Shown one piece after another: positions 1 to 13,300 of a stretch of 64,000 nt of DNA. Below the pieces are notes generated by a model. It was given only the letters and a program-made list of their open reading frames with translations, did not search any database and was not told the DNA's origin. The DNA comes from Nageia nagi (taxonomy: Eukaryota > Pinophyta), in contig JBITNC010000002.1 in NCBI GenBank assembly GCA_050084985.1, forward strand, positions 40,114,001 through 40,178,000. The letters are read 5' to 3'. Made by a program: the position numbers and the translations under genes. Position 1 is the first letter of the stretch; every line of letters begins with the position of its first letter.

Positions 1-143
1 AATGCCTGTGAAACCTCACGTTGCTTATGAAGCAACTTTTGAATATCTTACACAAATTCTTCAAGAAGAGAACCCCTCAAATCATGATATTTGGGCAACT
101 TAAATCTTGGATTGGATATTGTAATGGCATCTACCATGTCCTG

Positions 144-709
144 TTAGTATGAAGATCTTGCTGCATTGAATGAAAGTATGAAAAAAACAAAAATGTGGCT
201 ATCACCATCTTGGTTGCCATATGTCTTTCCTTGTTCCACACAGTCATAGCGTACAATATGGTTTGTAACCTTGAGTGGAACATGGAACAAAAAAGGATTC
301 GAGAGTTCCACTTCTAAGGTTTCAACTAAGGTAGTGTTGGAGCTATTATAATCATTAACAACTCCAAACCCAACAAATTGTGGTGGCCCATGTGTTCTAC
401 TGATACCTGCCATTCTAGGGGGCTTTCCATGGGTTCACCGTGTTGTTTCATTTTCAGTTACTTATTCTCATTAATATCAACGAGAATTGCATTGCATTCT
501 CACTCAATATTAATGGGAACATTGAGGCATGCCCTAACTTCTTTCTCCAATATCTTGGCTAAGTGATGCTTGAGGCGGTTTATGCCTCCTATCATCTTCA
601 TGTCACAAAAGCTGCATATTATGTCCCTTTTTTGTTCATCTTTACCATATTTCCGTGCTGAAGTTTTCTTCCATGGGGCTAGACTAACCAGTATCCTGCA
701 ACTACACAA
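144..709 (-). pseudogene. BED zinc-finger transposase relic (hAT-type)
   Basis: Minus-strand fragments of a hAT-type DNA transposase N-terminus. In the 69-residue frame 709-500 a BED finger is visible: Cys-x2-Cys (ICSFC), then GGINRLKHHLAK, then a conserved-looking VRACLNVP tail. This matches the usual layout of BED fingers in plant hAT transposases, where the domain binds transposon ends or host DNA. The frame then meets stops, and a second minus frame (413-144) follows without a recognisable domain. No DDE or dimerisation domain is seen, so this is an incomplete relic or an exon of a larger gene lying left of the window. A domesticated BED host gene cannot be excluded. Confidence 0.5.
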
Positions 710-2987
710 GGAAAACTAAAAAACAATCACATACAAAAATTAGATTTAAATTTAAAATTTTAAATAGAAGCACAAACTTTAAAAAAATAGTAAACCCTAG
801 CTGTTTTTTTTAAATATGACTGTGAATGACAATGCCAACCTAAAAACAAAAATAATAAACTCAAGCTATTTTTTTTCTTAAGTTTGTGATTGTAAATTTA
901 CAATCACAAACTTAAGAAAAAAACATAAACCTTAGTTACCCTATTGCCAATTTTAATTTTTTATCAAACAATCATAAATTTACAAAACTCTATTGCTTAT
1001 TTATCAAATGAAAAGAAAAAACAAAACCCCCAAAATAAAGTTTTTAAGTCACTTTTTCAAAAGTTTTTTCTAAATCCGATGATTCCGAACGGTCCAAACT
1101 CGCCAAAGCTCGCTCAAGACCTGAACTTGTGATTCCCGGTGAGTCTGACTACCATGGTTTAAACAATGCCAACTATGCTTCTACTTGGAGAATGGTACTT
1201 TATAAGCACCTGCTTTCATAAGAAGGCATTGCAAGAGATTCCAGTGTTGACCAATGGGTGCATGCAACCAAGACAGCTATTTGAATGTACCCTATAAATA
1301 ACCTGGTTACTGCAGATTCAAGGACTCTTGTGCGTAACAGGGAGAATGATCCGTCTATCTCTTTCGACTAACTTGTCCTAATCGGCCCTGAGGATAGAAC
1401 GGCTTCTCCTTCATGACAGTAGTAACTTAACAAGTTAACACCAATATGCTAGACCATTATCTTATTAGGCCAGCTTATCTACAATGTAATTATTTATCAT
1501 AACATCTCAATTAAACTCGCTTAACTAATTAGACATAGAAATGAGCGAGTCTGGGCATACATGGGACCTTTCAAGGGAACTTGACAACATGGATTTATTG
1601 AACATTCAATTTAATTGGAAACTCAATGGGCTGCCTTAATTAAATTATAAAATCTGTGTTATTCTCATTGTAGTGCTGACAAAAGTACTTGTTGACATTT
1701 GATATCGCACACTACATGATAGTAAGCACAATAGTAAGCATGTGAATATAAAGAACTTCAACATTTCTATTATATCAAGATTTAATTAAATTGATGATTG
1801 CTCAGACTGGCAGCACAAAAATATTTTACATGAATCTCTATATACAATGCCTGAGGTCATATATCCATAGGCTGATTAGAAAATAAAATATTCCAGCTTG
1901 TCCTGATACATAATAATTACAAGTATTCTCAACAGTGTTAGGTTTTCCCAACCCATACTGTTGGAGTAAGTATATGCATCATAGTCATAGACTTTCCCAA
2001 ACATGCTTTACTGTATTGGTAAAAACTTAGTAACTACTGCTGCACTAGGCCATAATCCATGTCATTACTTGGCAGCTGCAACAAGGATCCTGCCTGTCAC
2101 AATTTTAGTACTTGACATTTGTTTTGACATCTACATCTTCCTACTATATATATGACTGATTATGTGAAGCTGTTCAGTATGCATCCTCTGACGATTCGCA
2201 AAAAAGGGCGACCTTGGGAGACTCTCCTTGTTGGCAATCCTTCTTGTCATCCTTTCACTCTTGCTTTGAAGCTAGTATCCTAGTGTTTGCCATTTATGGA
2301 TCAATCTGAATTTTAGAATTATATCTAATGTAGTATTCCTTAAATCTTTGTCGATGGTAATATATTAAAATTTTACTCAGTCTTTAAAAACATATTTCAA
2401 AATGAAGACTAACATTGATTTATTCAAAGTTTGGAAAACGAAACACTGATTTTTGATGGATCTCATTGATTACTATCACCCATATGCTTTATATGGAGGA
2501 GGAATGCTACTGCTAGGGGACAACTTTCAACTTGAAAACATAAAGAACCAAGAAACCTTTCTTATAGAAGAGTTACGATGCTCAAGCAACACCTAAATGA
2601 AAACCTAAAAGAGATGCAACTTTCAGTTTGCAAGTACACCAAACCAAACCATCCAATTAGCAAGAAGATTATTGCCCTCACTAATATCCTCCAAGGTAAA
2701 TGCCATTGGTGTTCCTACCACTAATATCCTCGAATGTATCAGATATGGATCCACATCTATGCCACAACCTCGTAATTGCCAAATGATTGTCCCTAGCATC
2801 CCTGAGCTTGATACAACAATTAACACAAATCAGGTTCCACTCCCAAGGGCATCATATTCATCCCTATCACCTGTAGCTAGAATTATCCTATACTTAATAT
2901 TTCTTTTCTTTATAACTTCTCTACATCCACTAGAACTCTGCAAATGTAATTTTGTGTATCTAGATTGTATATTAGTCTAACATAAAT
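710..2987. other. No gene recognised
   Basis: AT-rich DNA without a convincing coding frame. A short inverted repeat (about 870-920, 'cttaagtttgtgattgtaaattt' type sequence read both ways) is visible. The open frames near 2623-2980 overlap on opposite strands and look like chance. Confidence 0.4.
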
Positions 2988-4990
2988 TGTGACGTCCCCC
3001 TTGTACAATTGTAAATAATTCTGGAATTCAGCGGATTCCTCTTTGTATTAAATTTTATTATTTAATTGTGCTTTTAGTTAATACTTGGGATAGAAGATTT
3101 AATGGATCATTGGACCCCACTATGAGCCCTAAGTGGGATGTCTCCCTCCCAAGTGTAGATTAGGTGTTTTAATGTACATGGAGATCTTGATACATGATTG
3201 TGGGAATCCCAAGGTCTATTTAGCACTTAAATGAATGTATGAGCACTTAATGCCCCAACATTGAGATTGGGAGCACTTGTACACATGCGCCAGCCTTGGG
3301 GAGACTTCTAGACCCCCATGTTGGCCCATGACACCCACGTTGCCCCCCTAGATGGCCACGCATGCATTCTGGGACCCAAGTGGAGCATGAGGGAAGTCCA
3401 TATACCCATGTTGGATTTGGAATGACTCCTAGGTGCCAACGTTGGGGCTTGAGGGGACTGGGTGGTGACATTGAGGTGTAATCTAGATCCAAGAAAGCTA
3501 TATTAGCCCTTGGAGCCTCATTTGTTGGATATGTTGAATTATTGATTATTGCTTATATTGTCTAGAGGACATAAGTCTTAGCGCAGCGCTAAGCACGATC
3601 CCTAGGTGCAGCATCTAGGAGGATTAGCAGGTTGAAATCTTGTTAGTCTATGGCTTTGGTGTAGCACCCTAGCCCATTTGGTGGTATTCCAAGGTTGAGT
3701 TTCTACCTTCAGTGGTTGTTGAGATTTGAAGAGGGCTCCTTCGGTCGAGAGGAATCAGGTTTTGAGGGAGCAAGACTATCCCATCCTTCATCCATCCATC
3801 CAACAATGAGAGACATACGTTGTGCCCTAGTTGGCTCCTTGGAGGTTGGACTAGTTTGGTATTGTATCTGCATCATTTCTATATCATTTATATAGCTGTT
3901 GGACATTTGGATCTCATGATATATTGTATACTTGTCCATTAATTGTAACATTGTGGTATGTAATGGCCCCATTTTTCATTTCTAGGATCATGTATATTTG
4001 TATATGTGAAGTATGGAAGTTATGTATCTTAGGTAGTGTGAAAGTGTTCTATGTGGAGTTAGACAAAATAAAAGAATAAAAAATAATAGAAGGGGATATA
4101 AAGGTAATTTATTAAGAGAAATAATATTATGTTTTAACTTTTTAAGTTATAATGGGCACCTCGTAAAGAGTAAACAGAGAATTATAACATTTCTCCTATA
4201 TAAAGAGGACTTGGGGGTTCATTTACATTATGTTGGTGATTCTTATTTCTCTTGTATTTGATGTTTTGGTTGAAGGCTGAACCCTAATCTCTTGAGGACA
4301 AAAATTCTAGAGAGATCAACTCTTGTGACAAAAACCTGCAAGAGCCAACCTTGAGGATGGAAACCCTCTTGGTTTTCAAGGTTGAGGACGAAAACCCTCT
4401 TGGTTTTCAAGGTCAAGGATGAAAACCCTTGTATTTTGTGAGGGCAAACCTATCCTGGGTTTGCATTTGGACTTCATTGCTTTAGAGATTCAGGGAAACA
4501 TTTCTACATCAGATTCAGAAATTAGATTTGGGGTTTTGGGAACCCTTATTTGTATGGTATTCCAAATTTGGTGTGGTATTATTGTTTCAAATTTTTGCAG
4601 GGTTGTGTTTTCAGCTGTAGAATTTCATATCAACATTCCTTCCATTTATATAAGAGATTTCAGAGCTTGCATTCAATGTGACACCTAGCTTTGGAGGGTA
4701 TTTCTTACATGTGTTGTGCTCTATTTTGATAGATCAATATTAGATCTATGTATTGAGACATTATTTGCAATTTTAATAATATTTGTGTGGTAGACCTAGT
4801 CACTTTATGATGTTTGGAGTAAATTTTCTAGGCATTTTCTGAATATATTTTTAGATCAGAATTTTTATTATTAGATCAAATTTTATCTGCAGAATTATTT
4901 GTTAAATTAATTCAAGACATTACAGGGTATTGTTGTTCATTTATGCATTTTGTAGCCAAACATTGGCATTGTGAGTGGTTGTACATTGCT
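2988..4990 (+). repeat. LTR-like retroelement block with TATA box
   Basis: The block opens with TGTGACGTCCCCC, the same type of terminus as the complete LTR element at 25256-31085 (TGTGACATCCC when read in its own orientation). A strong TATA motif (cctatataaagagg, about 4195-4208) lies inside. No confident 3' LTR end, primer-binding site or gag follows, so this is probably a solo or decayed LTR. The right border is approximate. Confidence 0.4.
4351..4430. repeat. 31-bp tandem repeat, ~2.6 copies
   Basis: Units begin at 4351, 4382 and 4413. Each has the form ttgaggaNgNaaaccctcttgg followed by ttttcaagg, and the third copy is partial. It lies downstream of the TATA motif of the LTR-like block. 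Confidence 0.75.
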
Positions 4991-7151
4991 ATCTGTTAGT
5001 CTTGGTCATACGTTGGCAATATTGTATTGTTTATGCTTAAAGTTGATGCCCTAGGTCATACGTTGGAGCATACTTGTGTATTTTGAGCTGTTTGCACTCG
5101 ATTTTCTAATTGGATCTTTACATACATGCCCTCTTATGGGTAGTTGGTCTGTATGCAAATTTATATAGAATCTATCCATATGCATTATGCTATTTCTAAT
5201 ATTACAGGAGAACCAATATCATGGCATAACAGCTAGAGGGCACTTCCTTGTGGTACTAACATATGGCATTCCTTGTCTAGGGTTTGATGCTCAAGCAACA
5301 ATGTCCAAAAACAATATACTGAATAATTTGAAAGGAAAAATAAATAATAATTTTATATTAAACTAATATTGCACTTAGTAATCATGCTTACTGATTTCAA
5401 ACCTTTTAGAAAATGGATACTTGAAGGGTATTGCTGTAACAAGTTCTTTTTTTTCCTGTTGGAGAAGTAACAATATGAAGTGCAACAATCTTCCTCTAAG
5501 ATTTTATTCAGACATGAAATTCATAATCAAATTTGAAATAGAACTACTTGAAATGTTTTCTTCAGATATGATTTGTTTCATCGATTTTGGGAGAAGATGG
5601 CACTTCTCATTCATTTGCCCCTTTAGTATCCATTCAACTTTTTGATGGAAAAACACCATATTTTCTTTTATTGTTTGTGGACTTCATAGTATGATATAAT
5701 CATATATCCATGTGAATAAAATATTTTTCAAGGTTGTCAAGAGACATGGGACAGGGGGACTAGGGAACAGGTTTCTAGGGATGATGACCCAATTTTAGGA
5801 AATGGCTGGGGGACAATAAGTATAAATATAGTTTCAATGTTTCATTCATCATTGATGTTCATGATTCATTCAAAGACCGATTCAAACATGTAACATAATT
5901 TGAAAATCAACTTAAATATATCCGTGTCATTGATTCATTAATCATTACTAATATATAAATATGAAATTAAAATATCGAATTGATCTATACAATAATCTAA
6001 TGTTATTACAGCCATTCTATAGTCCAAATTGCTAAACCCCTTCGATGATTGTCAGAAGACTCAGAACTAATAACTGTATACATGTTTGGGACTATTATGC
6101 ATCCATTGGACTGTTTTTGACCTGAACTTGACTGCTACTTTACGTATTTGTTGGGACTGTTTCTGATATCTGAACTAGTGAACTTCAATTGTTACTAGTG
6201 CATTTGTTGGGACTGCTTTTGATACCTGAACTTTACTGTTACATTGCATTTGTTGGGAGTCTTTTGTTGATACCTCAAGATTGTTGTATATGTATTAGTT
6301 CAAGACTGTTACATACCAAAAATCAACAATGAACAAAGTCATGATTTGAAATACAATTTTATTATTTTTCACAACCTGCATTTCTATCATGTGGGCAAAA
6401 TCAAGATATAGTAGACAGTTACTAACAAAATGGCCACATAATAATATTAATTGATGATGTTTATTATGACTCTAGAATATTTTTACAATGTGTGAGTGGT
6501 AGAATGTTTGCTATTTTTTAAGCTCCTAGTTTTCCTTATCCTTTCCCATGCAAACTTTAATTAATGCATCACTTGTTAATTTTGTATCAGGAGAAAATAA
6601 ATATGACTTTTTGATGCTTTGAGTTGTGTCTATATCAACTATGTGTTGACTTATACATTAACAAAAGGAAAATGTGATGAATATCCATTATTTCAATCAT
6701 TACTCTTTGTGCCTGCTTATAAATAATTCGATTGAAATGTCTTATTCACAACAAGTTGCTTTGTTTGATTCGAAACATTGTAGAGACTTGGTCATTTTTG
6801 TTTGCCTTTCTCTATTGCAGATGGATATCACTCCGTGCTTTGGACTTGACTTCAAGATTGAAGATATCCACAATAATATTATCTGCTTCCAATTATCTGT
6901 TTTTTCTTGTGTCATTTCTTGTGAAAGTATTTAGGTGGTCAATAAGGGTTCTCTTTATCATCAAGGAAGTCACCTGCCATTTTGGTAAGTATATGGGTTT
7001 CAGACATTTAAAATTGTAATTTGAGTTGACAAGGAAGGTTGACCATTTGTTGATGGTCTTAAAACTAATATGGTATATGATGCAGTTGTATTTTAATGTC
7101 TAGTTGTGAAAGAATATTTGGAAGCTTTGTAGGTTAACATGATACATCAAG
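4991..7151. other. No assigned gene; upstream intron of the TFIIIC5 gene
   Basis: No TFIIIC5 N-terminal exon was recognised here. A good 3' splice-like site (tttctctattgcag, ending 6820) and a good donor-like site (gtaagtat at 6985) bracket an open stretch 6821-6984. Its peptide does not resemble the family, and its phase (1) does not fit the next exon (which needs phase 2). The words 'ggtcatacgttgg' (about 5007 and 5053) and 'catttgttgggactg' (about 6140-6260) recur. Confidence 0.35.
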
Positions 7152-7361
7152 TCCATGGTTCAATCTCTTGTTTGATTTGATGATCACACAAATTCCGCAA
7201 AAGATAAGTTGGGAGGACAAAATTTTGAAAGGTTCAAATGACTGGATTTTGCAAAGTGCTGTATCAAAGCTCTTTGAAGAGCGACCAATCTGGCCAAAAC
7301 GCACCTTGCAGGAACGGTTGGCAGATGATGGCCTAAAAGTTACATATGATGTACTTAAAAG
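7152..7361 (+). CDS. GTF3C5: TFIIIC5 exon a (IPQKISWED ... [11 protein letters not shown])
   Basis: Acceptor AG is at 7150-7151, the only AG between an upstream in-frame stop (7135-7137) and the conserved block. Its polypyrimidine tract is weak, so the left edge is the least certain border. The donor is AAAAG|GTACTG, with the intron from 7362. The peptide carries the family motif [12 protein letters not shown] near its middle. The exon starts with one base of a split codon and ends after two bases. Confidence 0.8.
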
Positions 7362-10300
7362 GTACTGTCTCTTACCTTATACATTTCTTTATTTTTAAGT
7401 TTTTTACTCTGAATGTGGTAAACGGGAACTAGGAATGAACAAGTCCTATCTTCTCCCACATAAGGTATTTTTGAGTTTTGTTTCTTTCAAAATTATTCTG
7501 GCTAAGGAGGATACCTTTTTGGATGCACGGGTCTCTGCTTTCAGTTCAATTTTGTTTCAAACTCATGCGCTATGTCACAAGGGTTACATTAGTTTGTTTC
7601 AATGCAGGCTTCTATTTAGAACAGCATATTACTTTGGGTGTGGCCCATATCGGGCATTATGGATTAGGAATGGTTATGATGCCAGAAAAGATCCAGAATC
7701 ACGCATGTAAGGGTTTGCATCAATTTTTATTTTGTGACTTCTGACTCTACATAACTGTATTACTGAAGCATCTATAATAAGTAGAATAGATAAAAGACAT
7801 ATATGAAGCAACATACATTGTTTTCTTGGAAGCAGTTGCATATATGCAAATTGAATTTGAAACAAGAAGAAATTAAGAAGATAATGCCATGTAGAGACCT
7901 GGTACTGCATTACTTTTCATGGAAGGTTTGCTAGAACTATTGTGGTTGCTAAATGTGACTTTAGTCATGGCTGCATGATATTCTTCTGTTCACAGTAGCA
8001 TCTTATTTCTGATAAAGATGGACCTTGGGATTTAATGTGTTAAGGATAATAAGGAATGGCAAATGTGAGAGTATATAATAACTGAACAGTTGATTTAAAG
8101 TGACCTAACTGAAGTATTAGGGCTATGCTTACAATTAATTATAATTAGCAATTAGGACTATATTTACAATTCTAATCAAGACATTGGAAAATCTATTTAT
8201 AATTGATAGGTGATCCAATGAACACAGTCAATATTCAGCAAAGTTAATAATGATTCTCTCAAACTAGCCATAGAAGCATATGATTCATCTAGTTTTAACT
8301 CTCAAGCAATTGCAATACTTTGAGAGATTTTTTTAACATTTACATGAATCCTTAAGCCTTCTTCTGTTGTTTGAATAGTCATCATCCATTTTCCTCCATT
8401 AACTTCAATTTAAATCCAGAATGACACGTTCTTGACAAAATTTGTCCTCATGTGCTTATCAATGATCTTCTTTATCCACCCTCAATATTCTCAAGCTCTT
8501 GCTTCATATAAATGCCTTGCAATGTTAACAGTGGTGGTAAAGAGCAAAGATGAAAGAGTTGACCGAATGCAATGATTGAATGATTCCATTATTTTAGAAT
8601 GCATACTGATGTGTAAGGTTCCTAGCAAATACTAAAGACCCAACACAGACTATTTGTCAACAGTTACCTTGTCGACTATGTTGTTAAAACAAAGAGATAA
8701 CACAATTCATTCTAAAGAAAAACCATAAGCAAGTAAACATGCAACATGGGTGGGGCACAAACCAAATGGCTATGTTCCTAGTATACAGTGCTAAAATATA
8801 TTGTATGATGGCCAAGAGTTGCTAAGTATCTTTTTGCAGTATGTAAAAAATGAAAATACTTTATTGAAGTCATATAAAGAAGAATTAGATGATCCTTGGG
8901 CTGCCCGTACCTTCATCTTCCAGCTGCCTAATGGTTCAGTTGTCTGAATTGCCACTGTTGGCCTGCCTAGTAAATCTTGATTTGTTCCCAACTGGCCAAG
9001 CACATGTCAATCAAGTACACGTTGCAAGTAACAAATGATCTATGATGGTTAGCTTTTTAGCTGGTTGTCGGCTCTTGCTCCACATGTTGCTTCCAACTCA
9101 AATTAATGGTTGGCTTACCACTTGCCATCGAACGTAATCATGTGTTTTGACAACCAAATTAATCAATTAGTTGTCATGTTGATTGTTAGAAACCACTTTG
9201 ATGCTGGAGTAACTAACCTAGTTACCAAGTGGGCTTGCTTTTTGAAGCAACATGTCTATTTTGTCCTAGGAATTGCTTGAGTGTGCCCTTAGGCAACCAT
9301 CCACAGTTGTCACTCAGATCATTGAGATAACCTATTATTGATTATGCCTCTTCAATGGTTGGCTGTTGGTCCCTACAAGCTCAAGAAGAAATGATTTGAC
9401 TTCTTGTGGCAATTGGTCTATGCAACTATTTGGCTTGTTGTGGCAGTTGTCACTTGGGCAGATTAACCAATGCTCATTCGAGAGGCAATTTAGGGGTCAA
9501 ATAACTCTTCTTGGCCCTTATTGGAATGGTTGGTGGATGGAACAAGTTCCCTTCAAGGGTTCATATCTCCTCAAAACCAATTGTTCTATTCTTATCCCCT
9601 CAACACAAATTGGCAGTTTTTATCTCCTCGACACGAATCTTCACCAATTTGAGGGATGCAAGTCACATATTCATTTTAGGTGGAATAATACACCAATAGT
9701 TGGCCATACCTTACTACTTGAACTTTGGAGCTTGAAACGCATTATCAATTCAATGTGATGAGGGTAAAAACAAAATATCCTTACTTCTTTGATAAGGGTT
9801 CACTAATCAATTTCAATTAGGGCAAGTATTAGATGAATAGAAGGACCAATCGAGAGTATCCTTTAAGTCTTTGGCTCTCTTGTATATTATTAATCGCCCT
9901 TTCTATATAATAACTTCCCTTGTATATTATTACTTAATGGACTACTTTGGGGGTATCTATGGATTGTTAATATGTACATGATAGAAAGCACATTGGATTC
10001 AATATTATATATGTGAAAATGACTCCACTCGCCCCCTCGTTAAGTGTGTTATAGGCATCAACTCTTACCCGAAACACCCTCTCCCAATCGATATGGCTGC
10101 GAGGTCGAGGTTGATGTTATGGATTATCGCGATTCAGCTTGGCCTTATTTTGCTTTTCCATTTGATTATGCATGCTTATTCCAAAACATTATAATTTCTA
10201 GGGTCTGGATTAGTTATTCATTCCATGGAACCCATTGTTGGATATTGTCCCCAGTTTTGCTCCAACCTTCGTGAACACAATTTAACTCCTAAGCATCATT

Positions 10301-13300
10301 TGGTCGCCTATGATACTAGGGTCGATGGGTCAAAAATGGGTTTGTGTCGTAGGTGCTGAACAAGGTTATGCATAGCAACAAAAATTCACAAATTGGCTAA
10401 TATTAGGATTTTTTGTATTTAAATATTTGAATATTCAGACATAAAAGATAGCACCATTTAGCCTAACATTTACAAGAATAAAAAAATTTTGGGTCATCTC
10501 GCCAACATTTTAAAATGTTTTTAAAAAGATAAATGCAAATAGCCACTTATATCTCCTATATTTTCACAAGAAATTGCCTTGAAATTATAAATAATTTACT
10601 AATTACCGACGTAATTGCCAATTATACCCACTATATATACTTTATGCAATATGATCAGATATACCTACATTTCAAGTTCTCAACTTGTAGAGTAATAAAA
10701 TTTCTTCGATTCGATGATCATTTTACATTTCTAAGGAATTGCATATGCTCGTCACCTAAAGATTGTAGATGCTAGTCACCTAAAGATTGCAAACGATCAT
10801 CATCTAAAGATTGTAGACACCCGTCACCTAAAGATTGCATACGCTCGTCACCTAAAGATTGCAGATGCTCATCACCTAAGGTATGCAGATGCTTGTCACC
10901 TTGGTGTTGTAAACGCTCGTGACCTAAAGATTGCAGATGCTCATCACTTTCTATAGCCCATAACGTTTTTTAGAGGTCTCCAATCAATGTAAATGATATA
11001 CCATTGGATAGAGGTCGAAAAGACCTTTAAAATGAGTGGTCACATGACCCCTTTTGAGTAAGGAATCAGTCGTCAAAGGCCAAAAATGTAGATGGTTGTC
11101 TACAGTAAAATGCAAACGATGGGTCGTGTGACCACTCATTTTAAAGGTCTTTTTGAGATCTATCCAATGGTATATCATTTAAATCAATTGGAGACTTGTA
11201 AAAAAAGTTATGGGCTTTAGAAAGTGAAGACAATCGTCTGTATTTTTTTGAAGATGCTTGTATGCATCCTAACTTGTTGAGGTGGTTGTCTTTAATTACT
11301 TTAAGATGTCTGAAGGTATTATTAGATGGTAGTCTTCAGTTGTATTTAGATGTCCATAATAAACTAAATATCAATAAAATATCACCAACACTTTACAACT
11401 TTGTTTTAAAAAACAGTTTATTTTTCCACTTACTCTACTTGATTTTCATACATTTTTGCCATGACTCCAAATCCAATTCGCCATATTTTGAAAGTTTTTG
11501 TTTTGCCATCGTTCGTTATGCATAACACTCTACACAAGTGTAGCAAAACGAAGCCCATGCTGGTACTAACCCATCCATGGGCTTACGGGGGCACCAATAG
11601 AAGAGAGTTGGCTTACTTATAGGGAGAAATTAAAATTTAAATATTGGGGCTTGAAAATAATTCCTTATTACTCCAATTTAATTTTAAAAATTAAGGAATT
11701 AATTTCCAAATTTCTTAAAATTAAAATAACTCCAAATAACCTTTTTTTTCCAAATCTGAATAAAATTCTTCCAAGGGTAGATGATTTGTGTGATGCACCT
11801 TTCTAAAACATGCACAACTTCTCAACAAAATTCCACATTCATTCACCAATTAGGGCACACTAATAAATGCTCATTAACCATCCAAACATGCGCTCAAGAC
11901 TGAAATATAACAGTAGTAACCAGATCTGCTATATTGCTCATATAATATGTGAAAATGATCAAACTAGGGCACAACTTCAAATCTGTAACATAACAAAAAT
12001 ATAGCTCCAAAATACTCTAATCCACATACATTCCCATGCACAATGAATGATAATAGCATAGCGGAAATAAAGGGACATTCATTCACATTTGTAATGATCC
12101 TTTTTTTGAGAATATCTTGTATTTGGGATTTTCCACAAATCTCTTCTTCTACAAGTCAGATATGGCCATTGCACCTTCAGAATTGGATAGAGCATCTTGT
12201 GGCATTTGTTTTAAGTGGTCACACAATCCCTTTTGGACAAGAAACAAAGGAGTTATGGCTACTTGAAGTTCGCCAGTGGGACCAGTTTTCCATATTGCAC
12301 CCACACACAAAAATCCACTTAAGTGGATTTCTACTTAAAAGTGCAACGTTGGATTATAATAAGCTTTTATGTTATTCTAATGTTATTTTAAGTACTTGTA
12401 ATAAAGCCAATCAATGGCTTAGATTAGCTTAGAGGGGTCAATGCAAGATTAGGGTTGGAGTCTATATAAGGAGATGCAATGCTCCATTTTGGTCATGTTA
12501 TTGATATTATTGAAATTGAAATCTGAAACCCTTGAGTTTCTTTGAGTGAAGATTGAAGGTCTTGCTCACCCCAAAGTGCATTGAAGGTGCATGGTTGGGA
12601 TCTTTGGCAATTTCATTGAAGGTGTGATTGCCCTAAAAACACAAAAATACAAAAATAGTCCCAAGGAGATTCGTGGCATTTTGGGGGTGTTATATCTCCA
12701 TTTTGATGTTATTTTGTGGATGCCCTTGGTTATTTCAGCGCATGTATTGTCTTGCAATATTTTAATATATTCTCTTGGCTGGTTGTTGCTCATTTCTTGG
12801 TGTTTTTTGAGTAATGTTTCAGTTGTGTATTTTTTCTATAATTGTATTTTTGTAATTTCTTTTTTGGGACATTACAACATTCGAGATGCAATATGAGAGC
12901 CAATATCATAAATAATCAACCAAGAATAAGTACAGGGTTGTAACAGGCCTGTAACAAGTTCCAAGGCAAAACCCAAGACTCAATGAAGCTCAACCAAGAC
13001 CCCTCAAGATTGGCACAAATCCCAAGAAGGCTCCCAATGGTTGGCACAAGCTCCCAAGTGGCAATAATGGATGGTGCAAGACTCACGATGGCTCCTCAAG
13101 GTTGGTGCTAGTAGGCATGAGGGGTGATGTCTAGATGTCCCAAATTGGGGACATTACAAGTCCTCCCTCCTCAAATTGCTTGCCCTCAAGCATCTCCAAA
13201 TGCATCCCAAAAGTGGTGTTTGTCTTCGTGCATGGTCTTCAATTGTACCAAGCTGTTAAAGTGTCCTAAGTGATACTTGATTCCAATGCTGCCCTCCAAT

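Noticed and set aside
2-103. Short + strand open frame at the left edge (MPVKPHVAYEATF...)
   Set aside because: Looks protein-like, but only about 33 codons are visible, no family was recognised and no splice site could be assigned with confidence.
9366-9758. 131-codon + strand ORF
   Set aside because: No domain, low-complexity repeats of ttgtggcaattgg-type words, and an overlapping frame of similar quality; probably chance in intron DNA.
10745-10949. CRISPR-like array
   Set aside because: The repeats are contiguous 24-bp units with no unique spacers, in a plant intron; it is a minisatellite.
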